Below are positions 34,179 to 42,209 of a stretch of DNA of 42,209 bases, piece by piece. The DNA is from an uncultured Lachnospiraceae bacterium (GTDB taxonomy: Bacteria; Bacillota; Clostridia; Lachnospirales; Lachnospiraceae), in NCBI GenBank assembly GCA_900320025.1, contig ONQW01000004.1, positions 1-42,209 of the forward strand, written 5' to 3'. The notes under the pieces were generated by a model. That model worked only from the letters and a program-made list of their open reading frames with translations. It made no database searches and was not told where the DNA came from. How positions within the stretch are numbered: position 1 is the first letter of the stretch; each line of letters begins with the position of its first letter. The translations under genes were made by a program, and so were the position numbers.

Positions 34179-35243
34179 TCACTCGGCCGGCCAGTGATCA
34201 AGCTCGTCCTTCAGCGCGCCGAGCAGCTGATCCTCCGGAAGCTTCCTTACTATCTCGCCCCTGCGGATCAGAAGTCCCTCGTGCAGGCCGCCCGCGATGC
34301 CAATGTCCGCCTCTCTTGCCTCGCCGGGTCCGTTGACCGCGCAGCCCATGACCGCCACCTTGATGTTGAGCTTTGGATAGTTCTGAACCATAGCCTCCAC
34401 CTGGTTGGCGAGATCGATGAGATCGATCCTGGTCCGGCCACAGGTCGGACAAGATACCACCTCGATTCCCTCCCGTCTCAGTCCCAGGTCGCGGAGAATC
34501 TGCTTCGCGGTGTAGACCTCTTCCACCGGATCTCCGGACAGAGATACCCGGATGGTGTCCCCAATCCCCTCGTACAGGATAATGCCGAGTCCGACCGCGC
34601 TCTTGATCGTCCCGCCGCGCAGCGTCCCTGCCTCCGTGATACCGACGTGCAGCGGGTAATCCGTCCGCTGCGCCAGCAGCTCATGCGCCTTCACACACGT
34701 CATCACATCAGAGGATTTGATGCTGATCACAATCTGATCATATCCGCACCGCTCGATCATCCGAACCTTGTCAAGAGCACTCTCGACCAGTCCCTCCGGC
34801 GTCACGCCGCCGTATTTTTCCACCAGATCCCGCTCCAGGGAACCGGAATTGACACCGACGCGGATTGGTATCTGATGTTCCTTCGCACATCTCACCACGG
34901 CGTCCAGCTTCTCCTCGCCGCCGATATTGCCCGGATTGATCCGGACTTTGTCCGCCCCATTCTCCATTGCCGCGATCGCCATGCGATAGTCAAAATGAAT
35001 GTCGGCCACCAACGGAATATGAATGCGCTTTTTGATCTCTCCGATCGCTTTTGCCGCCGCCTCATTCGGCACCGTGCACCGGATGATCTCGCAGCCAGCC
35101 TGCTCCAGCCGGAGAATCTGCGATACCGTCGCTTCCACGTTTTCCGTGGGCGTATTCGTCATAGATTGAATGAGAATCCGGTTTCCGCCGCCGATCGGAC
35201 GCCCTCCGATTCTGACCACGCGTGTATGATCCCTGTAAGCCAT
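34179..35243 (-). CDS. ispG: 4-hydroxy-3-methylbut-2-en-1-yl diphosphate synthase (flavodoxin/ferredoxin)
   Basis: MEP-pathway enzyme converting MEcPP to HMBPP with a 4Fe-4S cluster. 354 residues. Signatures: [49 protein letters not shown], the cluster ligands in [12 protein letters not shown], and [20 protein letters not shown]. Start at 35243 after GGGGAGGCAGAC. It is in one operon with dxr, an earlier enzyme of the same pathway, and with uppS that uses the product. Confidence 0.97.
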   Translation of the reverse strand: MAYRDHTRVVRIGGRPIGGGNRILIQSMTNTPTENVEATVSQILRLEQAGCEIIRCTVPNEAAAKAIGEIKKRIHIPLVADIHFDYRMAIAAMENGADKVRINPGNIGGEEKLDAVVRCAKEHQIPIRVGVNSGSLERDLVEKYGGVTPEGLVESALDKVRMIERCGYDQIVISIKSSDVMTCVKAHELLAQRTDYPLHVGITEAGTLRGGTIKSAVGLGIILYEGIGDTIRVSLSGDPVEEVYTAKQILRDLGLRREGIEVVSCPTCGRTRIDLIDLANQVEAMVQNYPKLNIKVAVMGCAVNGPGEAREADIGIAGGLHEGLLIRRGEIVRKLPEDQLLGALKDELDHWPAE

Positions 35244-35276
35244 GTCTGCCTCCCCGCCGCCAGTCTGCGGCTATGA

Positions 35277-36350
35277 TCAGTGAAAAAACCGGCCGATATC
35301 GTTGAACAGCACCACCACCATCAGTGCCATCAGAGCAATGATACCGGCCAGATGGACCATGCCCTCCTTTTCCGGCGGCACCGGTCTGCCGCGCACCGCC
35401 TCGATCAGCAGAAAGATCAGCCTTCCTCCGTCCAGCGCCGGAAGCGGCAGCAGATTCATGACCCCCAGATTCACGGTGAGCAGCGTGGTGAGATTGAGAA
35501 AACTCAGCAGGACAGTGGAAATACCATAAGGCTTTGCCTCCGTGTAGGTGTCGTCCACCGCTTTAACAACTCCCACCGGCCCGCTGAGATCGTTCATGGA
35601 GAAATGTCCCCGGAAGATCAGTCCGAGCGAGCCGTAGGTCGCCCGCAGCCAATACTCCACTTCATACCAGCCATACTGGAATATCTGCAGGGCATTGCAG
35701 CGCATCAGTGTTCCGCCGCCCTGCAGCCCGATATAATACCGGCCATCCTCCGCGTAGTATTTTGGCGTGAGTGTCACCGTATGCTTCACGCCGTCCCGGC
35801 GGAACGTGACGGTCAGCGGCTCGCCGTAGTTGAAAACAGAGGAAAGACTCACCTCGCGGTAGACATGAATGCTCCGCCCGTTGATCCGTGTGATCACGTC
35901 GCCGGCCTCAAGGCCAGCCGCCTCCGCCGCGGAATCCGGCATGACACTCTGCACCACCGGCAGATCTGTACCGCTGAATGCAACAATAATCACCGCAAGC
36001 AGATAGCCGAGAAGAAAGTTCGCGAACGGACCGCCCAGCACCGTTGCAATTCTTGCCCACACCGGTGCATTCGGAAAGGAGTGCTCGTCCGTCACACGCG
36101 CGTGTCCCTCGTCACTGCCATCATCGGGAATCATTTCCATGCCGTCAAAAATACAGGCACCACCGACCGGCAGCGCCTTGATGCAGAAATCTGTGTCTCC
36201 CCGCTTTTTATGCCAGAGGGTCGGCCCCATACCGATATCAAATTCGTTGACCCGGATCCCATTCCGTCTTGCGATCAGAAAATGCCCGAACTCATGAGAG
36301 ATGACAAGAATACCAAAGATCAGGATAAATACCAGAATACTCACTATCAT
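35277..36350 (-). CDS. rseP: Site-2 metalloprotease RseP/RasP
   Basis: Intramembrane zinc protease that cleaves anti-sigma factors and signal peptide remnants. 357 residues. Zinc motif HEFGH (19-23) in TM1, a PDZ domain (GLEAGDVITRINGRSI), and the third zinc ligand in LPLPALDGGRLIFLLIEAV. A soluble insertion MEMIPDDGSDEGHARVTDEH follows GGACIFDG. The ATG overlaps the dxr stop (ATGA), so translation is coupled. The dxr-rseP-ispG order is typical of Clostridia. Confidence 0.96.
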   Translation of the reverse strand: MIVSILVFILIFGILVISHEFGHFLIARRNGIRVNEFDIGMGPTLWHKKRGDTDFCIKALPVGGACIFDGMEMIPDDGSDEGHARVTDEHSFPNAPVWARIATVLGGPFANFLLGYLLAVIIVAFSGTDLPVVQSVMPDSAAEAAGLEAGDVITRINGRSIHVYREVSLSSVFNYGEPLTVTFRRDGVKHTVTLTPKYYAEDGRYYIGLQGGGTLMRCNALQIFQYGWYEVEYWLRATYGSLGLIFRGHFSMNDLSGPVGVVKAVDDTYTEAKPYGISTVLLSFLNLTTLLTVNLGVMNLLPLPALDGGRLIFLLIEAVRGRPVPPEKEGMVHLAGIIALMALMVVVLFNDIGRFFH

Positions 36351-37501
36351 GCAGAAAGAGTCCTTCTAACATACGATCTTGCCTCCTGCTCGGCGGCAAG
36401 AATCTGATCCAGCGTCGGCTCCGGTACCGTCCGGTGCGCGTCCATGGCGCCCTCGATCAGATCATAAATCTGGAGGAACCAGATCTTGCCCTGCAGGAAA
36501 CAGCGGACCGCTTCTTCATTCGCTGCGTTGAACACGGTCGGCATCGTTCCGCCCGCGTCGGCCGCGCGGTACGCGAGCGGCAGTCCGCGGAATGTCTCAG
36601 TGTCCGGCCGTTCAAAGTGCAGATCCCCCACGGAGAACAGATCCAGCTCCGGCACCTCCGCAACCGGTCTTCTGTCCGGATAGAACAGGGCATACTGAAT
36701 CGGCTGATGCATATCCGGCCTTGACAGATGCGCCATGATGGAATTGTCCTCAAATTCCACCGCGGAATGGCACAGACTCTGCGGCTGCACATAAACCTCG
36801 ACCCGGGACGACGGCACGCCGAATAGCCAGGCCGCCTCCATCACCTCGAGTCCCTTGTTCACAAGGCTCGCGGAATCAATCGTCACCTTGCTTCCCATGG
36901 TCCAGTTCGGGTTCTTCAGCGCATCCGCCGCGGTCATCCGCACAAGCTCCTCCCGCTTTCTGCCCCGGAAGGTTCCGCCGGAACAGGTGAGAAGGATTTT
37001 CTTCACGCGTTTCCGCGGCTCTCCATTCAGGCACTGGAAGATGGCGCTGTGCTCCGAATCCACCGGAAGCAGCCGGACACCGGCCTTTTGTACGGCAGGC
37101 ATGATCAGATGCCCCGCTGTCACCAGTGTTTCCTTATTGGCAAGCGCAATGTCCTTTCCTGCAGCGATGGCCGCAAGCGTCGGACGGATCCCGATCATCC
37201 CCACTACGGCATTGACAAAAAGATCCGCCTCCGGGATCACCGCTGCCTCCAGAAGGCCGTCCATCCCGGCCAGAACGCGGACCGGCAGATCCGCCACCCG
37301 CTCTTTCAGCTCCAGCGCCGCCTGCTCATCAAATAAGACCGCTGTATCCGGATGAAATTCACGAATCTGCGCCTCCAGCGCAGCGGCATCATGCCCGGCG
37401 GCGAGCGCTGAAATATGAAATTCCTCCGGCCAGTCCCTGACTATATCCAGCGTCTGGGTTCCAATTGACCCTGTTGAGCCGATGATCACCAGATTTTTCA
37501 T
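36347..37501 (-). CDS. dxr: 1-deoxy-D-xylulose 5-phosphate reductoisomerase
   Basis: First committed MEP-pathway enzyme, NADPH-dependent. 384 residues. NADPH site IIGSTGSIGTQTLDIV (6-21); LANKETLVTAG; metal and substrate motifs VDSEHSAIFQCL, SCSGGTFRG-like segment (LTCSGGTFRGRKREELV) and WTMGSKVTIDSASLVNKGLE; flexible loop with QSLCHSAVEF. Start at 37501 (MKNLVIIGS); the purine-rich ribosome site is rather distant (GGGAG about 15 bases upstream). 39 bp after cdsA. Confidence 0.97.
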   Translation of the reverse strand: MKNLVIIGSTGSIGTQTLDIVRDWPEEFHISALAAGHDAAALEAQIREFHPDTAVLFDEQAALELKERVADLPVRVLAGMDGLLEAAVIPEADLFVNAVVGMIGIRPTLAAIAAGKDIALANKETLVTAGHLIMPAVQKAGVRLLPVDSEHSAIFQCLNGEPRKRVKKILLTCSGGTFRGRKREELVRMTAADALKNPNWTMGSKVTIDSASLVNKGLEVMEAAWLFGVPSSRVEVYVQPQSLCHSAVEFEDNSIMAHLSRPDMHQPIQYALFYPDRRPVAEVPELDLFSVGDLHFERPDTETFRGLPLAYRAADAGGTMPTVFNAANEEAVRCFLQGKIWFLQIYDLIEGAMDAHRTVPEPTLDQILAAEQEARSYVRRTLSA

Positions 37502-37540
37502 GCGATTCTCTGTCTTCTCCCTTTTCCTGCGATCCGCAGC

Positions 37541-38449
37541 TCACCGGAGTGCCCGCTCAATCAGAAGCACACCGAGAAAATAGATGATGGGCGCCGTAAA
37601 TATCACGGAATCAAACCGGTCAAGAATCCCGCCGTGTCCCGGAATCACGTCCCCATAATCCTTGATGTTGTGATTCCGCTTGATCCCTGAAGCTGCGAGA
37701 TCACCAATCATACTGATCATGCTGCCCACCACGCCGATCACGACAAACGCAGCACGGAAATCATGCGTCTCCTCCGGGTGCCGGATTGCCATGAACATCG
37801 ACAGCAGGAAACAGAACAGCGTCGAGAGCGCCACCCCTCCGACTGCTCCCTCCACCGTCTTCTTCGGGGAGAGCACCGGTGCCATCTTATGTTTTCCGAA
37901 TGCGCGCCCCGCAAAATAAGCCCCTGTGTCACAGATCCAGGTGCAGAAGAAGATCAGCGTATACACATAGATTCCATAGGGCAGGCAGCGTGCACGAAAC
38001 ACAAAGCTCATCAGAACAGGGACATAGAGGAAGGCAAACTCCGCTGTCATCACCTGATCCGCATGAAACTTCGGAAATGTGAAGACATATGCCGCCATCA
38101 GGGCAAGAAGCAGCAGCAGCGCGATCAGTACGGTGAAAAAATCCACATTCACCCGGTCCCGGAAAAAGATCAGAACCGCATAATAGACAAAGACTGCGAG
38201 ATAACCCAGTATCTCCAGAACGTTTGTCCTGTCGCGTTTTTTCAGAAGATCGACCGTGATCGGCTCCGTCTCCTCTCTGTGCTCCGCCTCAATGCCTCCC
38301 GGTGTGAGAACACCTGCCGCCCGGCACAGCTCATGAAAACCGATCAGAGCACAGACAAGAAGCACCAGCCCCGCCGGCACGCCGCCCGTGAGGCCGACAG
38401 CCACTGTCACAATTCCAAGAAAAATACCACTGATTATCCTTGTTTTCAT
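37541..38449 (-). CDS. cdsA: Phosphatidate cytidylyltransferase
   Basis: Membrane enzyme making CDP-diacylglycerol from phosphatidate and CTP. 302 residues with about eight hydrophobic segments. The C-terminal family signature is IKRNHNIKDYGDVIPGHGGI followed by LDRFDS; GRAFGKHKMAPVLSPKKTVE precedes it. A charged cytoplasmic stretch (HREETEPITVDLLKKRDRTN) separates the first and later helices. Lies between uppS (111-bp gap) and dxr (39 bp). Confidence 0.95.
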   Translation of the reverse strand: MKTRIISGIFLGIVTVAVGLTGGVPAGLVLLVCALIGFHELCRAAGVLTPGGIEAEHREETEPITVDLLKKRDRTNVLEILGYLAVFVYYAVLIFFRDRVNVDFFTVLIALLLLLALMAAYVFTFPKFHADQVMTAEFAFLYVPVLMSFVFRARCLPYGIYVYTLIFFCTWICDTGAYFAGRAFGKHKMAPVLSPKKTVEGAVGGVALSTLFCFLLSMFMAIRHPEETHDFRAAFVVIGVVGSMISMIGDLAASGIKRNHNIKDYGDVIPGHGGILDRFDSVIFTAPIIYFLGVLLIERALR

Positions 38450-38560
38450 CTCACATACCTGCGCTGTGTTCCCCGCGCCATATTTCCAGCGGTGTGTTCC
38501 GCAGTAAAGCCGCGCCCGGTCCGCCCGTTCTCATGGCAGCAGAACCGCACGGCATCCGCA

Positions 38561-39280
38561 TCACTGCATCAGCCCGCCCATGCGCCGCTCTCGGTGCCTG
38601 TAAGCCTCGACCGCCCTCTCCAGTTCTTCCTTATTAAAATCCGGCCATGTCACATCGGTGAAATAATACTCCGTGTAGGCACACTGCCAGATCAGGAAAT
38701 TCGAGATGCGCTCTTCCCCGCTCGTCCGGATCAGCAGATCCGGATCCGGAATGCCTGCCGTGTCGAGGTGATCCGAGATGGTTTCCTCGGTGATTTCCTC
38801 CGGCCGCAGCAGTCCATCCTGCACCTGCCTGGCAATCTGCGCCGCAACGCGCCGGAGTTCATCCCGTCCTCCATAATTGATGGCGATCTGAAAGCTTATC
38901 CCGGTATTATTCCGCGTATCCTGCTCCAGGTTCCGGATTGCCTCCTGCAGATCCGCATCCAGTATGGTCTTGTCTCCGATGACCCGGATTCTGACATTAT
39001 TCTTTGCACATTTGGCAAGACTGGTCTTCATGTAGGTCCGCAGCAGATTCATCAGCGTCTTCACCTCTGCCTGCGGCCTCGACCAGTTTTCCGTCGAGAA
39101 AGCGTAGACCGTCAGATAGCGGATACCCATATGATCCGCATCCTCCAGAATCTGTTCCACGACCTTTGCGCCCTGATAATGCCCCGCCGTGCGGGGAAGC
39201 CCGCGTTTTTTTGCCCAGCGGCCATTGCCGTCCATAATAATGGCGACATGCTGCGGGATATTTCGATCTGTTTCAGCCAT
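38561..39280 (-). CDS. uppS: Undecaprenyl diphosphate synthase
   Basis: Cis-prenyltransferase that makes the C55 lipid carrier for peptidoglycan. 239 residues from the ATG at 39280 (GGGGA five bases upstream); another ATG four codons earlier (39292) is possible. Catalytic region HVAIIMDGNGRWAKKRGLPR, then TVYAFSTENWSRP, INYGGRDEL, and the C-terminal LIRTSGEERISNFLIWQ with AYTEYYF. The product consumes isoprenoid precursors from the dxr/ispG pathway encoded downstream. Confidence 0.96.
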   Translation of the reverse strand: MAETDRNIPQHVAIIMDGNGRWAKKRGLPRTAGHYQGAKVVEQILEDADHMGIRYLTVYAFSTENWSRPQAEVKTLMNLLRTYMKTSLAKCAKNNVRIRVIGDKTILDADLQEAIRNLEQDTRNNTGISFQIAINYGGRDELRRVAAQIARQVQDGLLRPEEITEETISDHLDTAGIPDPDLLIRTSGEERISNFLIWQCAYTEYYFTDVTWPDFNKEELERAVEAYRHRERRMGGLMQ

Positions 39281-39323
39281 GCCTGTCCCCATGCCGCCCT
39301 GTCTGCGGCGCCGTTTTCCGGTC

Positions 39324-39878
39324 TCAGACCGTCATGATCTCCTTCGTCTTTGCCTCGATCACCGCGTCGATTTCCTTGCCGTATTTATCAGTCAGCTTCT
39401 GCAGCTCGTCCTGCAGATCCTTCACCTCATCCTCCGAGATGCCCTCGGCCTTTCCGGTCTTCTTCAGCTCCTCATTGCCGTCGCGGCGGATATTGCGGAC
39501 AGCTATCCTTGCTTCCTCGCCCCGCTTCTTCACGTCCTTCCCCAGCTCCTTTCTGCGGTCTCCCGTGAGCTCCGGGAAAACCAGACGGATGCTGGTGGCG
39601 TCAGAAACCGGCGTGATGCCGATATCAGAAGCCAGAATTGCCTTGTTGATATCCTTGATCAGCGTTCTGTCCCACGGGCTGATCTGGATGATCCGTGCCT
39701 CCGGCACCGAGACATTGGCGACCTGCTGAATCGGTGTGGGCGTGCCGTAATAGTCCACGCGGAGCTTGTCAAGCACATGCGGGTTGGCTCTGCCGGCACG
39801 GATGGTCTGAAGATCGGTCTTCAGAAACTCCACTGCCTTCTTCATCTTCTCATCGTATTCCTTGATACGCTCGTTCAT
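39324..39878 (-). CDS. frr: Ribosome recycling factor
   Basis: Releases ribosomes from mRNA with EF-G after termination. 184 residues, the normal length. Begins MNERIKEYDEKMKKAVEFLK and contains the hallmark LQTIRAGRANPHVLDKLRVD and YYGTPTPIQQVANVSVPEAR; the C-terminal helix is LQKLTDKYGKEIDAVIEAKT. An excellent ribosome site (AAGGAGGAATCCC) precedes the start. 54 bp after pyrH. Confidence 0.98.
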   Translation of the reverse strand: MNERIKEYDEKMKKAVEFLKTDLQTIRAGRANPHVLDKLRVDYYGTPTPIQQVANVSVPEARIIQISPWDRTLIKDINKAILASDIGITPVSDATSIRLVFPELTGDRRKELGKDVKKRGEEARIAVRNIRRDGNEELKKTGKAEGISEDEVKDLQDELQKLTDKYGKEIDAVIEAKTKEIMTV

Positions 39879-39932
39879 GGGATTCCTCCTTGCGCGCTGG
39901 TCTCTGCAGCGCGGATTTTGATTTCTGTGTAT

Positions 39933-40640
39933 TCAGTCCGCCGTGATGATTGTCCCGTCAAAGTCCTCTTCACCGCTCCGGACGGCCCTGACAATGCTGT
40001 CCTCTCCCTGCAGGGCAAAGCAGCGCATCGGCATTCTGTTGTCCCGCGCGAGAATGGAAGCGGTCATATCGACAGCCTGCAGGTTCTGCGCGATGACATC
40101 GCCGATGGAAATCTTGTGATACCGTTTCGCGGACGGATCCTTTGCCGGATCGGCATTGTAGATGCCGTCAATGTTCTTGGCCAGCAGAATGTAGTCTGCA
40201 TCCACCTCGATCGCACGCAGCACCACTCCGGTGTCTGTCGAGAAGTACGGATGCCCTGTCCCTCCGGCGAAGAAAACGACCGTGTGCGTGGCAAAATACG
40301 AATTTGCGAGATCCTTTGTGAACAGCTCCGTGATGCCCTCGATCGCAAACGGCGTGAGAATACTGGTGGAAAGTCCCTCGCCGCGGAAAATCTCCGAGAC
40401 ATAGAGGCAATTCATGACGGTCGCCAGCATGCCGATCTGGTCGCTCTTGACGCGGTCAATTTCCGTGCCGGTGCGGCCCCTCCAGAAGTTGCCTCCGCCG
40501 ATGACAATGCCGATCTCTGTGCCGTCCTCCGTCAGCTGCTTCACCTGACGCGCCACCCGGCGGACCACCTGCTCATCAAAGCCTGTATGCTTCTCCCCGG
40601 CGAGCGCCTCGCCGCTCAGTTTCAGAATAATTCTGCTCAT
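39933..40640 (-). CDS. pyrH: UMP kinase
   Basis: Phosphorylates UMP to UDP; amino-acid-kinase fold. 235 residues. Signatures: ILKLSGEALAG near the N-terminus, IVIGGGNFWRG, FFAGGTGHPYFSTDT and LLAKNIDGIYNADPAKDP. Start at 40640 behind GACGGGAGGCAGC. First gene of the long minus-strand run; rpsB-tsf, which often precede pyrH, are replaced here by divergent typA. Confidence 0.97.
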   Translation of the reverse strand: MSRIILKLSGEALAGEKHTGFDEQVVRRVARQVKQLTEDGTEIGIVIGGGNFWRGRTGTEIDRVKSDQIGMLATVMNCLYVSEIFRGEGLSTSILTPFAIEGITELFTKDLANSYFATHTVVFFAGGTGHPYFSTDTGVVLRAIEVDADYILLAKNIDGIYNADPAKDPSAKRYHKISIGDVIAQNLQAVDMTASILARDNRMPMRCFALQGEDSIVRAVRSGEEDFDGTIITAD

Positions 40641-40684
40641 GCTGCCTCCCGTCTTCCGCTCTCCGGAAGCTGTTGTCTGACGCT

Positions 40685-40713
40685 ATGATACCATAATCCC
40701 TCCGGGCAGGAAA
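40685..40713 (-). promoter_or_regulatory. Probable promoter of the pyrH operon
   Basis: Minus strand TTTCCT (40713-40708), 17-bp spacer ending ATTATGG, and TATCAT (40690-40685). TGG before the -10 makes it an extended -10 promoter. Confidence 0.55.
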
Positions 40714-40739
40714 GAAAAAGCCCCGCCGTTCGCTTCCGC

Positions 40740-40768
40740 TTGCACTGCCCGGAACACAATGCTACAAT
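40740..40768 (+). promoter_or_regulatory. Probable promoter of typA
   Basis: Plus strand TTGCAC (40740-40745), 17-bp spacer ending TGC, and TACAAT (40763-40768), an extended -10 arrangement. It is back to back with the pyrH promoter. A second TATAAT at 40844-40849 has no good -35 box. Confidence 0.6.
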
Positions 40769-40810
40769 AATCAGGTTTGCACGAAGGAAAACGTTTTTAC
40801 GTCTATAAAT

Positions 40811-40873
40811 GATGTCAGGAACAGAACGTCTGCCACGCTTCTATATAATATGCTATTATGTGCCGCTGACATC
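40811..40873 (+). other. Inverted repeat in the typA leader
   Basis: GATGTCA (40811-40817) can pair with TGACATC (40867-40873), just before the ribosome site AAGGAG at 40877. This could fold the leader around an AT-rich loop; whether it matters is unknown. Confidence 0.35.
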
Positions 40874-40887
40874 GCAAGGAGCAGAAT

Positions 40888-42209
40888 ATGATCAAAACAA
40901 GAGAGGATGTCCGTAACGTTGCCATTATCGCCCATGTCGACCATGGCAAGACGACCCTGGTGGACGGACTGCTTCGTCAGAGCGGTGTGTTCCGCGCAAA
41001 TCAGGAAGTACAGGACCGCGTCATGGACTCCAATGCCATCGAGCGGGAGCGCGGCATCACCATACTTTCCAAGAATACTGCCGTCTACTACAACGGCGTC
41101 AAAATCAATATCGTCGACACGCCCGGTCATGCGGATTTTGGCGGCGAAGTCGAGCGCATTCTGAAGATGGTCGACGGCGCCATCCTGGTCGTCGATGCGT
41201 TTGAGGGACCTATGCCCCAGACACGCTTTGTCCTCTCCAAGGCAATGGACCTCAATCTGCCGGTCATTGTCTGTATCAATAAGATTGACCGCCCCGGTGC
41301 GCGTCCTACGCAGGTCATCGATGAAGTGCTCGAGCTTCTGATGGATCTCGGCGCGAGCGACGAGCAGCTCGACTGCCCGTTTGTCTTTGCCTCTGCCAAA
41401 TCCGGAATTGCCACGCTCGACCTCGGCTCCCCGGGCGTGTCGATGAAGCCCCTCTTCGACACCATCATCAATTCCATTCCCGCCCCGAAGGGCGATCCGG
41501 ACGCCGGCACCCAGATGCTGATCTCCACCATCGACTACAATGAATTTGTAGGCCGCATCGGTATCGGCAAGATCTCCAATGGCAAAATCCGTGTCGGTCA
41601 GGACTGCGTTATCGTGAACCATCACGACCCGGACAAGCAGAAGAAGGTCCGCATCACAAAGCTGTATGAGTTTGAGGGACTGAAGAAGGTCGATGTCCAG
41701 GAAGCTTCCTTTGGATCCATCGTAGCCGTCTCGGGCATTGAGGATCTGAAGATCGGGGATACCATCTGCTCCCCGGAGAATCCGGTTGCCATCCCGTTCC
41801 AGAAAATTTCCGAGCCCACCATCAGCATGGAGTTCCGGGTCAACGACTCCCCTCTCGCAGGACGGGAGGGCAAATTCGTCACATCCCGCCATCTGAGAGA
41901 CCGCCTCTACCGGGAGCTCAACACCGATGTCTCTCTCCGCGTCGAGGACACCGACTCGACCGATGCGTTCAAGGTATCCGGCCGCGGCGAGCTGCATCTG
42001 TCCGTTCTCATTGAAATGATGCGCCGCGAGGGATATGAGTTTGCCGTCGGCAAGCCGGAGGTCATTTTCAAGACCGATGAAAATGGCAAGAAGCTCGAGC
42101 CTATCGAATACTGCTACATCGACGTGCCCGAGGACTACTCCGGCGCGGTTATCAGCAAGCTGTCCGAGCGCAAGGGAATGCTCGTGAACATGGGCACCGC
42201 TCAGAACGG
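40888..42209 (+). CDS. typA: Translational GTPase TypA/BipA, partial
   Basis: Ribosome-binding GTPase with roles in 50S assembly and stress or cold growth. 440 codons are visible of about 610; the 3' end is beyond the right edge. The product begins MIKTREDVRNVAIIAHVDHG and contains G1 AHVDHGKTT, G2 [10 protein letters not shown]3 DTPGHADFGGEVER and G4 NKIDRPGARP, then TypA-specific PTISMEFRVNDSPLAGREGK and VSGRGELHLSVLIEMMRREG. AAGGAG lies six bases before the ATG at 40888. It is the only plus-strand gene in the window, and the long reading frames antisense to it are shadows. Confidence 0.97.
   Translation, partial: MIKTREDVRNVAIIAHVDHGKTTLVDGLLRQSGVFRANQEVQDRVMDSNAIERERGITILSKNTAVYYNGVKINIVDTPGHADFGGEVERILKMVDGAILVVDAFEGPMPQTRFVLSKAMDLNLPVIVCINKIDRPGARPTQVIDEVLELLMDLGASDEQLDCPFVFASAKSGIATLDLGSPGVSMKPLFDTIINSIPAPKGDPDAGTQMLISTIDYNEFVGRIGIGKISNGKIRVGQDCVIVNHHDPDKQKKVRITKLYEFEGLKKVDVQEASFGSIVAVSGIEDLKIGDTICSPENPVAIPFQKISEPTISMEFRVNDSPLAGREGKFVTSRHLRDRLYRELNTDVSLRVEDTDSTDAFKVSGRGELHLSVLIEMMRREGYEFAVGKPEVIFKTDENGKKLEPIEYCYIDVPEDYSGAVISKLSERKGMLVNMGTAQN

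Noticed and set aside
37763..40688. Two long plus-strand frames over cdsA, uppS, frr and pyrH
   Set aside because: Shadows of four conserved genes; no ribosome sites or family motifs.
40771..41997. 408-codon minus-strand frame at the right edge
   Set aside because: Antisense to typA, whose GTPase motifs are unmistakable.

Overview
The window is a GC-rich stretch of chromosome from a Gram-positive anaerobe, most likely a clostridium of the Lachnospiraceae type. That placement is inferred from PolC-type DNA polymerase, an Ech-type membrane hydrogenase, a DUF4317 protein, the ThrRS-like nucleoside kinase and a DUF3048 (YerB-like) protein. The genome looks conserved: nearly every reading frame is a housekeeping gene on the minus strand, and only one gene (typA, at the right edge) is on the plus strand. 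I see no transposase, phage gene or CRISPR array.

Layout in coordinate order (minus-strand transcription runs right to left). 1-3228: start of an echABC operon for an energy-converting [NiFe]-hydrogenase-like complex, cut by the left edge. 3377-6434: DNA-uptake genes dprA and comM; comM is bracketed by inverted copies of a small hairpin repeat. 6765-9503: a choline-binding-repeat GH25 lysozyme followed by pilT. 9728-12960: an ECF transporter S component, DUF4317 and hemW. 13084-15333: lepA and rpsT. 15602-17785: two G3E (CobW) GTPases, one His-rich and one fused to an OB-like domain. 17931-18295: RNase P RNA. 18411-25777: an extended macromolecular-synthesis operon dgt-dnaG-rpoD-trmK-nif3-nucleoside kinase. 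25919-27738: tRNA-Val, two tRNA-Leu and tRNA-Glu around a DUF3048 gene. 28081-40640: a long run pyrH-frr-uppS-cdsA-dxr-rseP-ispG-polC followed by a LacI regulator. 40888-42209: typA (bipA), divergent from pyrH.

Genes that work together: dxr and ispG (MEP pathway) feed isoprenoid synthesis to uppS, which makes the cell-wall lipid carrier; cdsA supplies CDP-diacylglycerol. pyrH and frr serve nucleotide supply and ribosome recycling. dgt, dnaG and rpoD link dNTP control, priming and transcription. echABC would couple ferredoxin oxidation and H2 formation to ion pumping.

The most unusual signals are not in the coding genes. They are (a) a hairpin repeat family placed in opposite orientations on both sides of comM; (b) 23-24 bp tandem repeats that include the stop codon of dprA and of the nucleoside kinase and run up to the -35 box of the next promoter; (c) long perfect hairpins without U-tracts just upstream of several genes; (d) a tRNA-Leu with an AAG anticodon; (e) a G3E GTPase fused to a YcgQ/TIGR03943-like domain; and (f) an RG-rich disordered insert in PolC. 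Functions for (a)-(c) are inference.
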